Shown: one piece after another, positions 35,701 to 49,200 of the stretch
Layout: each line of letters begins with the position of its first letter
Numbering within the stretch: the stretch's first letter is position 1
Origin: Siderastrea radians
Taxonomy: Eukaryota; Cnidaria; Anthozoa; Scleractinia; Rhizangiidae
Direction: 5' to 3'
Assembly: GCA_964017195.1 (NCBI GenBank)
Contig: OZ024895.1
Location: 30,629,875-30,693,874 of the forward strand
Length of the DNA: 64,000 nt
Made by a program: the position numbers and the translations under genes
The notes under the pieces: model-generated
What the model was told of the DNA's origin: nothing
Databases searched by the model: none
What the model saw: the letters and a program-made list of their open reading frames with translations, nothing else

Positions 35701-37639
35701 TTTTCTGTCAAATATATTATATTGATTTTATATAGGAAATTCCATAAATACCAGTGGATAATCTGTACTCACAGAAAAGCTGTGTCAAAGTTTGGAATAT
35801 CAAATTTTAGAAAGGTATTAAAGAGATTTTTTGTTTGCTTGTTTGATTTTTATAAGTGAAGTCTTAGGAAGCTGACCATTACAATTCTTACTTTTTCCTA
35901 GTGTAGATCACTCTTTGATCATCGAATCCAGCAAAGGAAACATTAAAAATTCCTTAATAGATTTGCTGTTTAAAATTCATGCATTTTTTAGTCATGCCAA
36001 CAACCATCTTTACTATCCCTTTTAGTGCTCTTAAAGATATGTGTCATGGAACATTTGCGAGGGCACACTTACACGTTGCTACTCATTTTCATTATAGGTG
36101 AAGAAAGTCAGTAAACAACGAGAGTATGCAACAATGTTGAGATCCCAGCATTCAACCATGAAAAAACAGCAGCAGAAAAGGGCCACAGCACCTCTTGCAG
36201 CTAAACCCCATCAGGTGAAAGAGGCAGAGATAAAAAGACAGGCAGTAAGTAGCAAACCCTTCCTTACAAGCAGCCCATAGGCCATTGATGCATTCACCCT
36301 TTTTTGGAACCACTTCTTTATGCCCCCCCTCCCCCCCCAAAAAAACCCAGTCATTTCTCATCTTAAATTCCCATTAACCTGACCCTTTAAGCCCCACTGT
36401 CCACATGCATGTTCTCCTCATGGCTTGCTATATATTTCTCATGGTGCAAGTTGTAAGAATTTGCCTAAACACCAAGACATTTTATCTTTGGTGATCGTTT
36501 CTTTTATTCTCATGAGTTACATGTTTGATCAAGTTGTGATATTGTAAGGAGAAATTAGATGCTTGTCACTATTGGGGTTTTGGGGGTAATCCAACTGCCT
36601 ACCTTTTGTAATTGACCAACTGTCATTCTTTTTCTGGTTAATTAATGCAAGCACTCAAAGTGACAATTAGCAAATACAAAATGACAAACACCGAAAACTT
36701 ACATGACTTGTAAGGCTCAATATTTGTGGCTTTCAATTGATGGAACATATTGCAATTAAGCAAATAATGTATTAGCATCTTGCATTTGATTGCTACAGCA
36801 CTAATTACAGTGTCTGAGAAAAGTTACTGAAAACAAAAACTTCAAACAATCTTTTTAAAATTGTGTTTCACTTTCTTATGTTGCTTCTAATTTTGCCCTG
36901 TTGTTTTTTCTGGGGTCGGATTCATAAAGCCCTCGTACGTTAACCCTTTAAGCCCCGGCATCATTATTCAAATTCTCCGTACTGGTCTTCATACATTTCA
37001 GTGGTATAAAATTGGGAGAACCTGTTAAGATGTCAAGACAATTCATCTTTGGTGATCATTTCCCCAATTCTCATGACCTTTATGTGTTATAATGCACTGA
37101 TATAATGAGAAGAAATTTGATGATGATCACTATTGGGGCTTAAAGGGTTAACTGAAGGACTTCTCACACAGCAAAATAAAGTTTGGAAGCAAACTTTAGT
37201 TTGCCAGATAAAGGCATCTTTAGGAATAAGTCATCACCAACATATGATGGAACAATCTTCATACCTACACTGTAGCTGAAGATACAACCTTACTGAAGGT
37301 CATACCCTGCCCAAACTTCTTGCCTGCAGCTCGAGCGTTTGCAGCAGGATATGTGTAACAACTCGCATCATAACCATGTCTCAAACATTGTCAGTTCAAA
37401 TTTCATTGATTATGTTCTGTTTCATTCAGGCTTTAAACTATGCCAAGAATGTTCCTAAGCCCAAACCAATGGCCAGCAGAAAAAGAGAAAACTCTGGGTC
37501 TGGCAGACATTGGGAGGAAACAAGAGGGGATGAGGATCAAGAAATCACTGTGCTTGAAATACTAAGAATGAGACATGAGAAAGAGAAACAAGAAGTTGAT
37601 AGCATAAGAAAAGATCTGGCTTCAAAAATAAGGTTGTGA
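29775..37639 (+). CDS. JHY: JHY-like ciliary protein, first exon frame-broken
   Basis: Exon 1 29775-31050, exon 2 36098-36244, exon 3 37430-37639; both introns have GT/AG ends and phase 0. The joined C-terminal part has YKPYTLKDYKNF, then GGLGPNVDTKDF, KKVSKQREYATMLR, ALNYAKNVPKPKP and, just before the stop, LEILRMRHEKEKQ. This order matches my recollection of vertebrate JHY (C11orf63), where mouse mutation causes juvenile hydrocephalus with defective ependymal cilia; role here would be motile cilium assembly. The first third (start MENHEEKQSDDAVEG) is acidic and poorly conserved. Within exon 1 the coding frame changes three times, near 30040, 30175 and 30372 (frames 3, 1, 3, 1), each at a stop. 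Either assembly indels or a damaged allele explain this. The TGA at 37637 could be bypassed by a GT in AAG/GTTGTG, but the C-terminus already ends as in JHY. Confidence 0.7.
31271..31343. repeat. 73-bp direct repeat flanking the intron array, left
   Basis: AAATTGAGACTATCCTGCTA ... GGATTTGAAACTG, identical to 35553-35625. It borders the 1,454-bp tandem array. Confidence 0.9.
31341..35552. repeat. 1,454-bp tandem triplication in JHY-like intron 1
   Basis: Unit starts CTGCAGGGGATTACATAGTA at 31341, 32795 and 34249. The first two are 1,454 bp each; the third stops at 35552 after 1,304 bp, inside TTGCTACTCCCCA. Copies are almost identical: the one difference I saw is GATTCACACAGTGG in copy 1 against GATCCACACAGTGG in copies 2 and 3. 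A reverse frame of 137 codons recurs in each copy (Cys- and Val-rich, no known domain). I see no snRNA, histone or tRNA signature in the unit. Copies 2 and 3 being closest suggests very recent amplification or an assembly effect. Confidence 0.95.
35553..35625. repeat. 73-bp direct repeat flanking the intron array, right
   Basis: Identical to 31271-31343. After it the intron continues as unique sequence (GGATTTTTTTTCAG). Confidence 0.9.
36378..36592. mobile_element. Older copy of the CCCTTTAAGCCCC element
   Basis: GACCCTTTAAGCCCCACTGT at the left and CACTATTGGGGTTTTGGGGG at the right frame a ~215-bp sequence sharing TTTATCTTTGGTGATCGTTT with the element at 36940-37151. Ends are eroded. Confidence 0.65.
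36940..37151. mobile_element. 212-bp TTAA-flanked inverted-repeat element
   Basis: TTAACCCTTTAAGCCCCGGC at the left and TTGGGGCTTAAAGGGTTAA at the right are inverted repeats; TTAA is duplicated at the borders. TTAA target plus a CCC-start end fits a piggyBac-type non-autonomous element. Lies in JHY-like intron 2. Confidence 0.75.
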
Positions 37640-38930
37640 TGCATGTTTAGAATCAAACTATTATATTTTGAAGAAGAGCTAGCATTCCATGGCAAGAACA
37701 AAGGCCTACAGGTTTACAAATTCTAATATGCAAAAGATGTTATTATGAATTGTTAGGCCATGCCAGTAAAATGTTTCTTTTCCCCTTTTCCCTGCGTCCT
37801 CTACAGACATCCTCATAGGAAAGGTGGTGAAGAACCTGAGATGAAGAGAGATAAAGGAGGGGGAGGGGAGGGGAGGGTATCAAAGGGCTTTTCTATCCCC
37901 ATGAGACATGGACTGACGCACCATGGATTGGCTCTTGTTTTCATCTTTGAAATGTTTCACAGCTCTCTAAATATGAATAGCAACTGTTCTCTGGAGGCAC
38001 TTGAGGGCAAGGTTTTCAAAGAAATTTGCTATTTGAACACAGTTGTGTTGACTATCATACGTTCTGTAAAACTGTTTTCAAAGGAACCATAGCATGTACA
38101 TATTTTATCAATGTGTCCAACATCATACAAAATGCGTTGTATTCCAAAGAGTGAAACATGTTTTATTGTATAAAGGTTGTACATGTACAAAGTGTAAATT
38201 ATAATACAGAACACTAAGAAAGTATCCATATTTAAAGCACAATATTAACATACCTCTCGTGTCATAACAGTATTTTGTGTGAGATTTCCTGAGTGAAATA
38301 GGTACGTGTTGCAGTGTATATGTCCAGGAAAACGATATTAAAAGAAAATTTTAAACATTTTCCTGTACGGGATTTTTTTTTCCTTGGTTTGTTTGTCTAT
38401 CTTGATGTGATTTACTCTCTTTTCCTTTTTTAATTTTTTTCCCCTCGATTCTATAAAAGTGATGACCCTCAAACAACAAAATGTGCCATGGTTGAACTGC
38501 TTTACTGTGAACTGGTCACCTGATGGGTGAGGAGTTCGCACGACCAAAAAGCCAAAATGGTTCTTTGCACGTGTTAAAAAATCCTACGAAAACGCTTGCT
38601 ACACAGCCTATCGGGAAGCAGGAGAAATATGATCAGGGGAAACTTGCTCAATATTTGTGGAATTGTGCGTAAAGAGTACAGTTACTCCCACTTCACCCCT
38701 ACACACGCAGACTAGTACCAGCAAGCATTTGAGCCATTCCTTCATCTTTAATTTTCCGCACTCAGAAGAATAATTGGTCAAAGCAAGCTTTTATTTTTTA
38801 GGGGCCACAGTATGATTTGCTGTGAAGCTGCTAATAATAATTTATTTACGGTGATACGTCACTTTTTCAAAACAAATCTCTTTTATCTAGGAACCATAAC
38901 GTTTTATTTTCAGTCGCTATGGCTCGGTTT
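37640..38930. other. JHY-like 3' region; no other gene seen
   Basis: Probable 3' UTR and spacer. A 110-codon frame at 37760-38092 contains a GGGGGAGGGGAGGGG run and no domain. No confident poly(A) signal assigned. Confidence 0.4.
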
Positions 38931-38998
38931 AAACGTCGAATTTCACATGCGCCGAATTTAATACCTACTGGGTCGACTCAAATTATTAAATTCGACAT

Positions 38999-39216
38999 GG
39001 CCTTCACACGTCAAACTAATGTTGGCCAACTCGTGTTGGCAATCTCAAATTGGTGTGTGTGAACGACACAACAACATGTTGGCAAACTGTTGGCGAGAAT
39101 AGAGACAGTTCTATTTGTCGCCAACAGTTTACCAACATGTTGTTTTGTCGTTCACACACACCAATTTTTAGTTTGCCGACACGAGTTGGCCAACATTAGT
39201 TTGACGTGTGAAGGCC
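38999..39216. mobile_element. 218-bp near-perfect foldback nested in the larger element
   Basis: Arms 38999-39097 and 39113-39216: GGCCTTCACACGTCAAACTA, then ATGTTGGCCAACTCGTGTTG, and AAATTGGTGTGTGTGAACGA, all mirrored in the right arm. Stem of roughly 100 bp with a loop of about 15. Young, since the arms hardly differ. Confidence 0.85.
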
Positions 39217-39583
39217 GCTTTAGACTTACTGACTCGCATTAAATTTATGAGCGAGTTTTTGCGAAGTTCCGTTGCCAGGCCCCGTTTGCGAATTCGTTCG
39301 TCAAATTTCGGATAAATACAATTTCTACCTTTTTTTGGTTATAATCTGTTAGTTTAGAATAGCTATCCACCAAAAATAAGCGAAAACTATTCGACGTTCA
39401 TGCAATCCGTTATAAAGTAATGATTCTTGTCCACAGAGTGTAGATATAGTTTGCGAGGCCTGGATCTATCTATTCAGTTATTTCTTTCTTTATTTGTTTA
39501 TCTATTTATTTACGCTAGATAAAAGTTTATATTTCTCCATTGACCTTAAATTGTTACAGCGGAATTACTAACGGTGTAGTTTC

Positions 39584-39626
39584 GCTCTACCCGCCTAGGT
39601 AAGCCTTTGCTATTTGCGGGTAGAGC
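39584..39626. repeat. Short hairpin
   Basis: GCTCTACCCGC faces GCGGGTAGAGC over a 21-nt loop, inside the 38931-39832 element. Function unknown. Confidence 0.5.
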
Positions 39627-39937
39627 AGTATGTTCGTCCTTTAATGTTGTTGAATAAGCTTGTTGCTTTTCAGTCAAATGCAACAACGTTCAATGCATGA
39701 CTGGTTACGGTTTAGAGTCTCGAGTCATCATGCTTATCAGTTTTAAGCAAACGCTGTTATATTAGGAAATACATTAACATAATTCATGCATTAGATTCGG
39801 CACCTGTGAAATTCGACATTTAAACCGGGCCTCAAGCAAAACAGAACCAAGAGACCATTTTTGCCGTCAAAAATGGTTCTAAAGGGGGGGGGGAAGAGCC
39901 ACTTTTCCCACTCAAACTGTTAACCCTTTACGACACA

Positions 39938-40063
39938 ACATATGTTGTGTTATGTTACGTTAGTTATGTTTTGTTACGCTATGTTATGTTATGCTATGTT
40001 ACGTTATGCTATGTTACGTTACGTGATGTTGTGTCATGTCATGTCATGTCATGTCATGTCATT
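39938..40063. repeat. TGTTA / TGTCA pentamer repeats
   Basis: Degenerate ATGTTACGTT, ATGCTATGTT words give way to six clean ATGTC units. Microsatellite downstream of the AGA-like gene end. Confidence 0.85.
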
Positions 40064-40234
40064 TTCATGAAGCATCAAAAGTTTTATAGTCCGCAAATTT
40101 GATTTGTCTCTCTATTTCTTCCATTGGACTCACGTCACTATGTTCCTCCACAGTTTTGCTGTCGTGTAAACCAACAAGAGCTTGCTCCTTTTCCCCATCA
40201 GAACTTGATGCTCAAGCCTCGAAAAAAGCAACAG

Positions 40235-43200
40235 TTACAAACACACAGGAGGTTGAACTCTGATTTCCGGCTTGCTCATCTGTTCTGTCCAAATTACAAA
40301 TGGAAATCCTGAGTATTTAGTACCCTGTCTTTCATCCTCAAAGAACGAAACGGTTCCAGATGCTCCAAATTCACCCTGGAAAATAGTGAAAAGGAGACAG
40401 AAAAAAAAAAGATATAATTATCGTCAGTTATTTTGAAAATTGAAATTCGTCAAGGTCCAGATTAGAAAAGGGTCTCGATTTGTTTTACCCAACAAGGAAG
40501 TGAAAAACGACTTTCTAAGGTTATCCAAGGCATTGAACTACACTCCTCTCAATCATAAAAGCTCGAGTTTTGGCGACCAAGTGCTAAAAGTTCATTCGTT
40601 TTTCGAGCCTCCGAATTAAATTAGGCGAACAGAAGAGGAGAGTTAAGGCAAGTAAAAGAAATGACCAAGAGAGGAGGAGTCATGCTGAAAGAAATCCAAG
40701 ATGGCGCACACAGACGAAGTAATCCAGCGTTCGCTCACCGTTAAGGGGGCTGCAGTAAAATGCGCTTTAAGTATGCTAACAGTTAATAAACAACAACAAC
40801 ATTTATCTACATAAGCTAAACTATAAAAGATTTTATTTGAAAAACGAATGAACAGACGAAGGGACGGCCTGCCTGCCTGGCTGCCTAGCCTGCGCTTAGC
40901 TAACTAAACCACTTCTAAAAGGCGACAGCTTTTAAATTTGTGGCGTTGCAACCTCTCTTGTGCTGTTGCTCAACGAGTTATGCGTAACGATGACAAAATG
41001 TTTCTGTTCAACAAAATCATGATAGCAAAGTGTTTTTATTTGAAATTATCAGCTTGAAAACGTCAGCCTAAAAAGACGACAGCAGCATTACCTTTCTGTT
41101 GAGAGCAATTAAGGCCATCTCAAATGGTTTAGCTGTTGTTCCTGCTTTTCGTTGTGCTTCTTTCACAACTTTTTCGCATGATTCCTGTGGAGAATGGCCC
41201 TATCAACAAAAGGGAGATTTGAAATTTGAACTTCACGATCGTTTCGGTCATAAATAGCTTAATTAAAGAGAAGATCAAAAAAGAGCATGTATACCTCCAT
41301 AAATACCTTCCATCAAACGGTAATTCGGCCGTAAGCGCGCGCAGGCCCAAAAGGACTGTCAATAAGGATCCAGGTCGGGGACTTTCCACGGCTACAATAA
41401 TTATTGTGCTATGTCCAGCATGAAAAATTTTAAATTTTAAACGTTTTTTGACAATTCCTTATCTTCAGTAAAATCCAAGATGGGGCCCAAAATGGCGGTC
41501 ATCTTGGATGACGTCACAGGCCCCCTAGCAGCGCGGCAACCCATAATATGTACCTCATCTTGTACAGCACTTCACAGGCTTTCTACTAAAGGTGAAGTCT
41601 CTTCGAAATATTGTAGCATGACGAAAACCTAAGGGAGGGTTCCATCAAACCCCCCCCCCCCCGGCCTCCCCTCTTCCCTTGTACCATGGTGGGGGTGTGA
41701 TTTTGCTTGTACGTCCGAGAGTTAATACACTAGAATACGATCAGTCTCTTCTCCTAATGCTCCTATAGCGCAAGAAGAAGTCCTTAGACTTCGTTTTAGC
41801 TAGCCTGCGTCGCGTTCCGGGCTCGCATCTCGCGCTTCTTCATCCTGCCTCTCCTTCCCCTATCAGCGCCTCCCGCGTGTGAAGGCTTCGTTTTATCAAC
41901 CTTCGGTAGAGCATTGTCAAGAAATCGTACCTGTACAACTTTGTTTAAATCAGAGGGCTGCGTCAAGAACTAAAAACGTATCAAAACGCACCACTCATGT
42001 CTTGTAGTCTTTACAGCCACTAACATCAGGCCTTGACTAACAGACGTCCAACAGAGCGCTTTTCAAATGAGTGTGGTCAAACCAAAACCAAAGTAATTAT
42101 CCCAGCTAATTACAACAAGTACAAGTCACCCAATGAACCAAGGAAATGAAAAACATATAACCCGCGCCAAGCGAGGAAAAACGCGTGCAAGGAAGTCGCA
42201 ATTGGTGTGAATTTTACTTCTGATTGGTCAAGATAGTGGCGCGAGATTTTTTAACCAATCAGGGAGCGTAGTAAAGCAAAACCGAAGCAAATATTACTTT
42301 CGATATCCAATTAAAAACTGCAATAACATCGCAACCGGGTCACCAATGAGGGCACTAACCAGAGACTAATACCATTCACTGTGACTCTGATGATGGCTTC
42401 CGCACAGGCTGGTGACCAACAGTCCATTTAACGACTACACTCAGTTATGAGTAAGATCATAAGCAATCCACTTACTCCAGTCTAAGTTTTCAATCCGGGA
42501 TATCCAGATTACGAGTCGTGTATGTTACACACTAAACCACGTCAGTTTAACACATATGACAGGAAGCAACTTCAAAGTCAAACAAAAACAGTAAACATTT
42601 TTCATTAAGTTGACTACAAACCTCCTTCATTAACTGGACTACATGAAAAGCAGGACAAAACCTCATCATGTTGTCACCATCTCCAGTAGCTGTCAATCAA
42701 ATCAACACGGTCAGTCAAGGAAACAAAGGGGAGGGGAGGGAAGGGGTAAGATGTTCAGAAAGAGTTTCATTTTGTCGATCGGCGATATATGGGGGAGTTT
42801 GTGGGATCGCATTTTGCGATTTAGAAATATCGAGTGATTCTCTGGAGGGATTTCTTTCTTGGAAATGCATGATCGGCATATAAGAACTTAGTTGTCAAAA
42901 AAAAGCTGTATTTCATGACGTACGATACTGTTACAAAAAAGTTACTGAATGCACACAGATTGTTCTGAAACGTTTTGGAAAACTTAGTTCTTCAATTTTA
43001 ACTCTCTCTAGAACGTACATACACTTGTGCTGGTCTCAATTAAAAATTATTCACCGAAGTGGAAGTGAACAGTGGTGGACATTTGTCGAGCCGCGAAACG
43101 GCAAGGTAAATATCTACCACTCTTCATGTGTTTTCATGTGTTGCTCACTCTGCGCAAATAAGATGAGATGAGATGAGATAAGATAACTTTATTCAGGGGC

Positions 43201-46200
43201 ACCCAACGAGAAAATTTTAGCAAAATACTTGAAATGGCATTTTCTGCTTTCTTAGGTTGTTTAAGGGCTTTTTAAAGCCATATTTGTGTAAGCTAATAAT
43301 TGATCTGTTCGGAATTTTAGCTGAAAATTTAGGCCGCAGAAAATTTTAGGAAACAGAATCCTATCCGCAAAATTTCCGAGCTGCCGATGGCTCGCCTAGC
43401 TGACCTTATTTTATACTCTAAATGACATATTTGTCCCTCCGAACACAATAGGAACTAACAAGTCCTCTTGTTACGAAAGTCTGACGTGATTTTTTGCCGA
43501 AGAAATCTCTAGCTTTCACTGCAGTTAAATCCGAAAATGTCAGCCGAGTTTAGGCCTTCCGAACAGATCTTCCCCGATATGAACCGTTGGGTGCCCTTAT
43601 TTATTTACACACTTCATTTAGCCGTCAGCTTATTTTAAATCATAAAAGGAGACTCAATGTTTGGCAACCCCAACATGAATTATGTGCCCTCGTTGGTTAC
43701 TTCACATCTGATGTACGCTCGTGAGATAATTGCTATATACACTCACCTGCTGCAGCCCCGACCTGTCAAACAAACAGTAAGAGAAATGTTTTGAATGGTT
43801 TGTTAGGAGAGTTTTTACTGCCCCATATACATCACGCAAAGTCAGATTGATATTTTGTTCAAATAAGCACTTAGGATTTCAAATAGACCACGTTCAATGG
43901 CTTTCTGGACAAAATTGCAAACTGTCAAAATTCCTATTTGCACCATAGGAACGTACAACGAGTACTTATAGTGAACAGTTACAGGTTTCATTCGAAAATT
44001 CACCTTAATTAGAATAAACGTACATGTGCCGTCATCAACAGTCTCTGTTGGCTCATAAATTCTTAAAATTTATGGTTAACCTTCTCCCTAAGGTGATCTG
44101 GGACCAGCCAATTAATGAAGTCAAGTTCGAGTTCAAGTTCGAGTCGACTAGAGTTGAAGATTGAGTAACGAGAAAATACCTTAACTCAATTTAGCATAAT
44201 TAAGTGCAGTCGAACCCCGATAAAACGAAGACTCCGGTATAACGAGCAATATTTTTCAGCCCAGTAATAGTAAGACGTATGGAAAAATACTCCGATATAA
44301 CGAACCCCGGTATGCGAAATTTTCACAGTCCCTTGACACTTCGTTATAGGGGGTTACACTGTAGTTTGGAAATGTAAGGCTAGGCAAAATTTTAATGATT
44401 TAAGCATTTATGCGCCGATCAATTCGAACGTTCAACATCCCCCCTCCGAGCAACCCCCCGGGCATTTGAACTTTTGAAGATTGGCTTGTTCAAATTCCCA
44501 CCCCTCGGAGCAAGAAAGCCCTTCAAATGCCCCACCAATTAGTACTGAACTACCTCTCCTCAAAAGACAAATTTCGTCTTCAATCAAGCACTTTACACGC
44601 CTTTCAGAGAGAGATATGCCGTAATGACACCTTCAAACTTCTATTAAAGACCCTTTTGAAAGAGTTATGAAAGAGTTATTCACTAACAAAGGGGAAATTC
44701 TATCTTGTAAATCCGCCAGACCCTGCAAAAACCAGAAAAACCCACGGGCGTATTACATCAGAACAAGAGATAAATCCAGTTCAAATTCCCCACCCTTCCA
44801 ACGCAACGTTCAAATTCCCCCCTCCCCGGGCACGATGCAGAGTCAAATGACCAGGGTATATATGCCCGGGGGGGGGATGTTGAAGTTTCGAACTGATCGG
44901 CACATTAGATAGCGTTAGGATTATTTTTTACTGTCATCCTAGAAGTTAAAATCGAAACTTAAGGACGGTGCCTCCTTTTGTTATTGCCCATGCGTTCTGC
45001 GCATCTCGGGATATTCGGGTCTCTTTATGAATTTGCTCCCTAATACAACAACATTTCTGCGCCGTTTATGACTATATGGAAAACACAGATCTCAGCGAGG
45101 GCTATCAGAATCCAAAAAGAAAATTGGGGGTAACCACGCATTTTTCAGAGATAATTAAGCTTAAATTTGGGAAGAAATTACCATACATTCTTTGTAATTT
45201 AACGCTTTTTTAGAAAAATGCGTGGTTACCCACATTTTTCTTTTTCGATTCCAATAACCCTTGCTAAGATCTACTTTTTCCCGCATACATAACCTTTGTA
45301 AAAATACATCTCTATTAGGAGGCACCGTACTCTTTAACAGAAAGTCAACTAAAACTAGAACTCGAAGTCAAGGATTTCTGGATGTCGTGCAATCCATATT
45401 CAAAATGGGATTGTAACACGACCGTGGCAAAGGTCTTCTTTCACCACCATTTTGCAATTTGGTTACCTCGTCATCAGCATACAATCCTGACCCCGGGAGG
45501 GGTGAGTCTCCGACTCGACCAGGGTGTTTGAAGGCCATCCCACTTGAAGAAACACCTGTAAAGACATTTTTAACGTAAGGGATTAATTAATTACTTGAGA
45601 ATCAAGCAAATGGCAATACCACATTTGACGAGGGGCTACTGCTTGAAACGTCAGCTTTCAATCTCTTTACGGTGGCCAATTTACCTTACCAACTCAGTTG
45701 GTAAATCCAAAATTTTGTGTTTCACGTCCCCACCAATGCAGCACCACAGTTTCTTTAGAAACTAACCCCTACATTTGTTGAGATAATTCAATGAGAGCAA
45801 CCCTCTCGGGGATTGAATCAGCATTAAGCAATGACTTGGCACATGCGCTGTGCCACATGTACCTCACAGGATCTCTCAGGCTCTCTCTGCTCATACAGCT
45901 CATGTCAACCATGTTGGATACCCCAGACTTTGTGTTCACTCAAACAATACTTCAGGATGTCTTACCCAATTTATAATTTATAGAATATTACTTGAAGATA
46001 AAATAAAATAACATGTAGTGCTCACAAATGAATGCCATGGATAACAAGTCAGTTGTTTTATAAAATTTTATAAGATATTACTTACAAAAATGCTGCAAAA
46101 TTTAATAATGCACACCTTCACATAAGAAAAAAGTAAATTTACCTGCTGCTGCCTGCAATTTTGAGTCCAACACAAGGATCCCTTTCAGGAAACAAATTGA

Positions 46201-49200
46201 ACATGCAATCAATTTTAATTTTAAATTAGCTATATCACAGGCAGCCCAAGCTCATGATTCCAGAAAGCAAAGGATTTTATCTGTCATTCATTTGAGCACT
46301 TCATGTCAGTCACCTATGGCAGCTGTCAGAATTTAATCTCTTTATAAGACGTTGCATGAGGAATAATAAAGGCAAAATTGTCATATTCGCTCAACAGAAT
46401 ACATAAAAGAAACTCACCTCTTGCATATATCTTTTGTGTTTTGTTCTAATATGAATGAAATAATAGTTTGATTTGACAAAGCCTGCAAAAAACCAGGATA
46501 TGAGCCCAAAACAATGAATGAGGTAATTCGCTTTTTTAATGTTTGAAATCAAATGTTGTCTTATTCCCCAGACAACATCTTTATATAAAGAGATCGAATT
46601 TTATTGGCTGCCATTAAGGTAATCCTAGTATATAATTGTATATACTATGTTCGTTCTTAAGGTCACGTCCAGACACACTTAAAGCTAAAACGAATGACAA
46701 ATTAAAAATCCTTTCCTTTCTCTAATCGTGAGCCTGGGTTGCCTGTGGTTATATCTTCAGTTAATGCTCTTTTGCAACAAAAGCCTTTAAAGGCACAAGA
46801 ATGGTTGCCTCTGTCACCAAAACTGTGCACTTACCAATAGTGTCATGACTTCCTAGTTCTTTCACTGGTTTTCTGCGAAACTCCTACTACAAGAGGAACA
46901 AAAAAAAGTTAAAAGTTACAACCCTACAAATTAATTAATATTAATATGTTTCAAGGGAGGAGAGGTAACAATGGTTTTCAGCTCACCAGTTATGCAAAAA
47001 TTAATTAAAAGTTGATGCCCTGTAGCATAGACGTGTGGACGAATTTCATCACAATTTTCATGCTCAGTGCTAACAAGTTGTGGCCAGTTTTTCTTTAATC
47101 ACTTTCAAAAACTTGTAACACACTGAAAAAAATTTAGTCCCGCTACCTAATTATATTACACAAGTGACCCAATTGAATTTTATGTACATATTAGCAGAAA
47201 ATCTTGTGACTAACACACATAAAAATCAAGTAGTAGGGGGTTAATTACCATCTCATCAAGCAAGCAAATAGTTCTGGTTAAAACCAATTACAGCCACAAC
47301 ATTACAAAGTCAGGTGTATGACAGTGAGGTCACCTCAAATGCTTCTCGTGACTTCTGGGTCTGCAAAGCTGAGTTGGATTCCACAGGGAACCCATTCACA
47401 ATAGCAAAGTCCTGTGCACCTTGGCCCACTAGCATACTGTGAGTTGATTTCTCCATAACACATCTTGCAACAGAGAAAGGCAAGGCAATCCTGAAAAGTG
47501 AATTTTAATCTTTTGAACTAAAATTTGGTATTATAATTATCAGCAATTAGAAGTAATACTCTAAAATACCTAGTCCAAACTGACATTTTTACGACATCCA
47601 ATTTGGACAACTTTTTAAACTTTTAATAGAAATTGCTACTAATCAGTTTTGGCATATTGGGCTTGTTTTTGTAAGCATAGAAAAGCTGTTAGTTATTTTG
47701 TTTTTGTGCTGGGTTTTGTTTTGTTTTGTTTTGTTTTGTTTCCCTTAAAATTGTTTAAGTTTGGTGTTATTAGAGACTGTTCTTATGGAGGAAAGAGAGA
47801 GCATTTTAAAAATATGTAATAGAACTCTCTGTCAGTCATTCTGTCAAAAGTGATTGTTAGCTTATAATATGATCCAAACCAAATTTACAGCAAGTCGTGT
47901 AGCTGGCAGGAATGTACCCCAGGCTGCCAATTACTGCTCAGTAAAACTGTTTCACAACTAGTCAGGAAAAAGTCCAGAATCCAGTTTTTGTTTGTTGTTG
48001 TTGTTTTTTTTTAATGAGACACCCAATAAAAATATTTTTTTAGATGCACTGTTTAATTAGAAAATCAAATAATGCAAAACTCTCTCCAATAATACCCCCC
48101 CCCCCCCTCCCACCCACCAAAAAGCCTTTTGGAAAAATATCAGCCCAGGGCTTATTATCAGAATTTTACAGTATATATGTTCATGATCCTTACATACCCC
48201 TGCAAAGCAGCAACTGCACCAAAGCAGCACTTTTTCCCGGCCATAACTGCTGCATCGCACTCCAGCACACCCTTAGAATTTGGAAATCCTCCTTTACCAA
48301 CAAAATAACAACCAGTGTCAGGGTTGTCCTCAATTGCTAGAAAGAGAAATAAAGTGAGGACTGAAATGAGGAATCCTAAAAAAAGTACTAAACAGCACAG
48401 GGTCCCACACGAAATGAGATCAGGTGACTGGATATATGTGGAAACAGGGATCAAAGAGATGGGATTGGAGATAACAAAGATGGATATAGGATTAGTGGGA
48501 TGGGATCAATGATCAATAATTATTAGGGATGCGGCTGAGGATTAAAGGGATGAGATCTTTAAGCCTATGCGAAGTCATACCCTCTCCCAGCTACGTGTAG
48601 GCTAATGAGATCTTGGATCATAATGGGATCTGGCAACCAAGGGATCAGATCACAATTTAACAAAGGTATAGGATTGGGGATTGGAGGAAATAGTAATGGA
48701 ATCTGAGTATTTAAAAGGATGGGATCTGGGATCAAAGCCATGCAATCAGGAATTGGAGAGATGGGATTTGGAAATTCGAAAGGATGGGATATAGGATCAA
48801 AGGACTATGGGATCAGGGATTGAAGGGATGGAATGACAGATCAGAAGTATGGGATCTAAGAATTCAGAGGGATGAGGTCTGGGATCTCAAAAGTATCATC
48901 GATCAGGGATTGGAGGGATGGGGTCTGGGAAATCAAAGGGATCAAACTCAATCAAATGATATCTGAGTTCAATTGGTGCAGAAATGGAACACAACTGAAC
49001 CAAGAAATTGTGTGAGAGTTTAATATTTTACAGTGTTCAATTTCCAAACGCAATCAAACAAATTAATTAAACTCAATCAAACTCATTTGAACACAATCGA
49101 AAAATCCAAAAAAACAACACTCAAAATACATGGTAGATACAGTCTGTTTTAACATGTGAGAACATTCTTACTACTATAAATTCAGTTCATCGGACAATAG

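Larger units (their letters stand above)
38931..39832. mobile_element. ~900-bp inverted-repeat element, host of a nested foldback
   Basis: GGCTCGGTTTAAACGTCGAA followed by TTTCACATGCGCCGAATTTA at the left matches, in reverse complement, TTAGATTCGGCACCTGTGAA and ATTCGACATTTAAACCGGGC at the right, about 40 bp with few mismatches. No ORF. A second element sits inside its left half. Confidence 0.8.
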
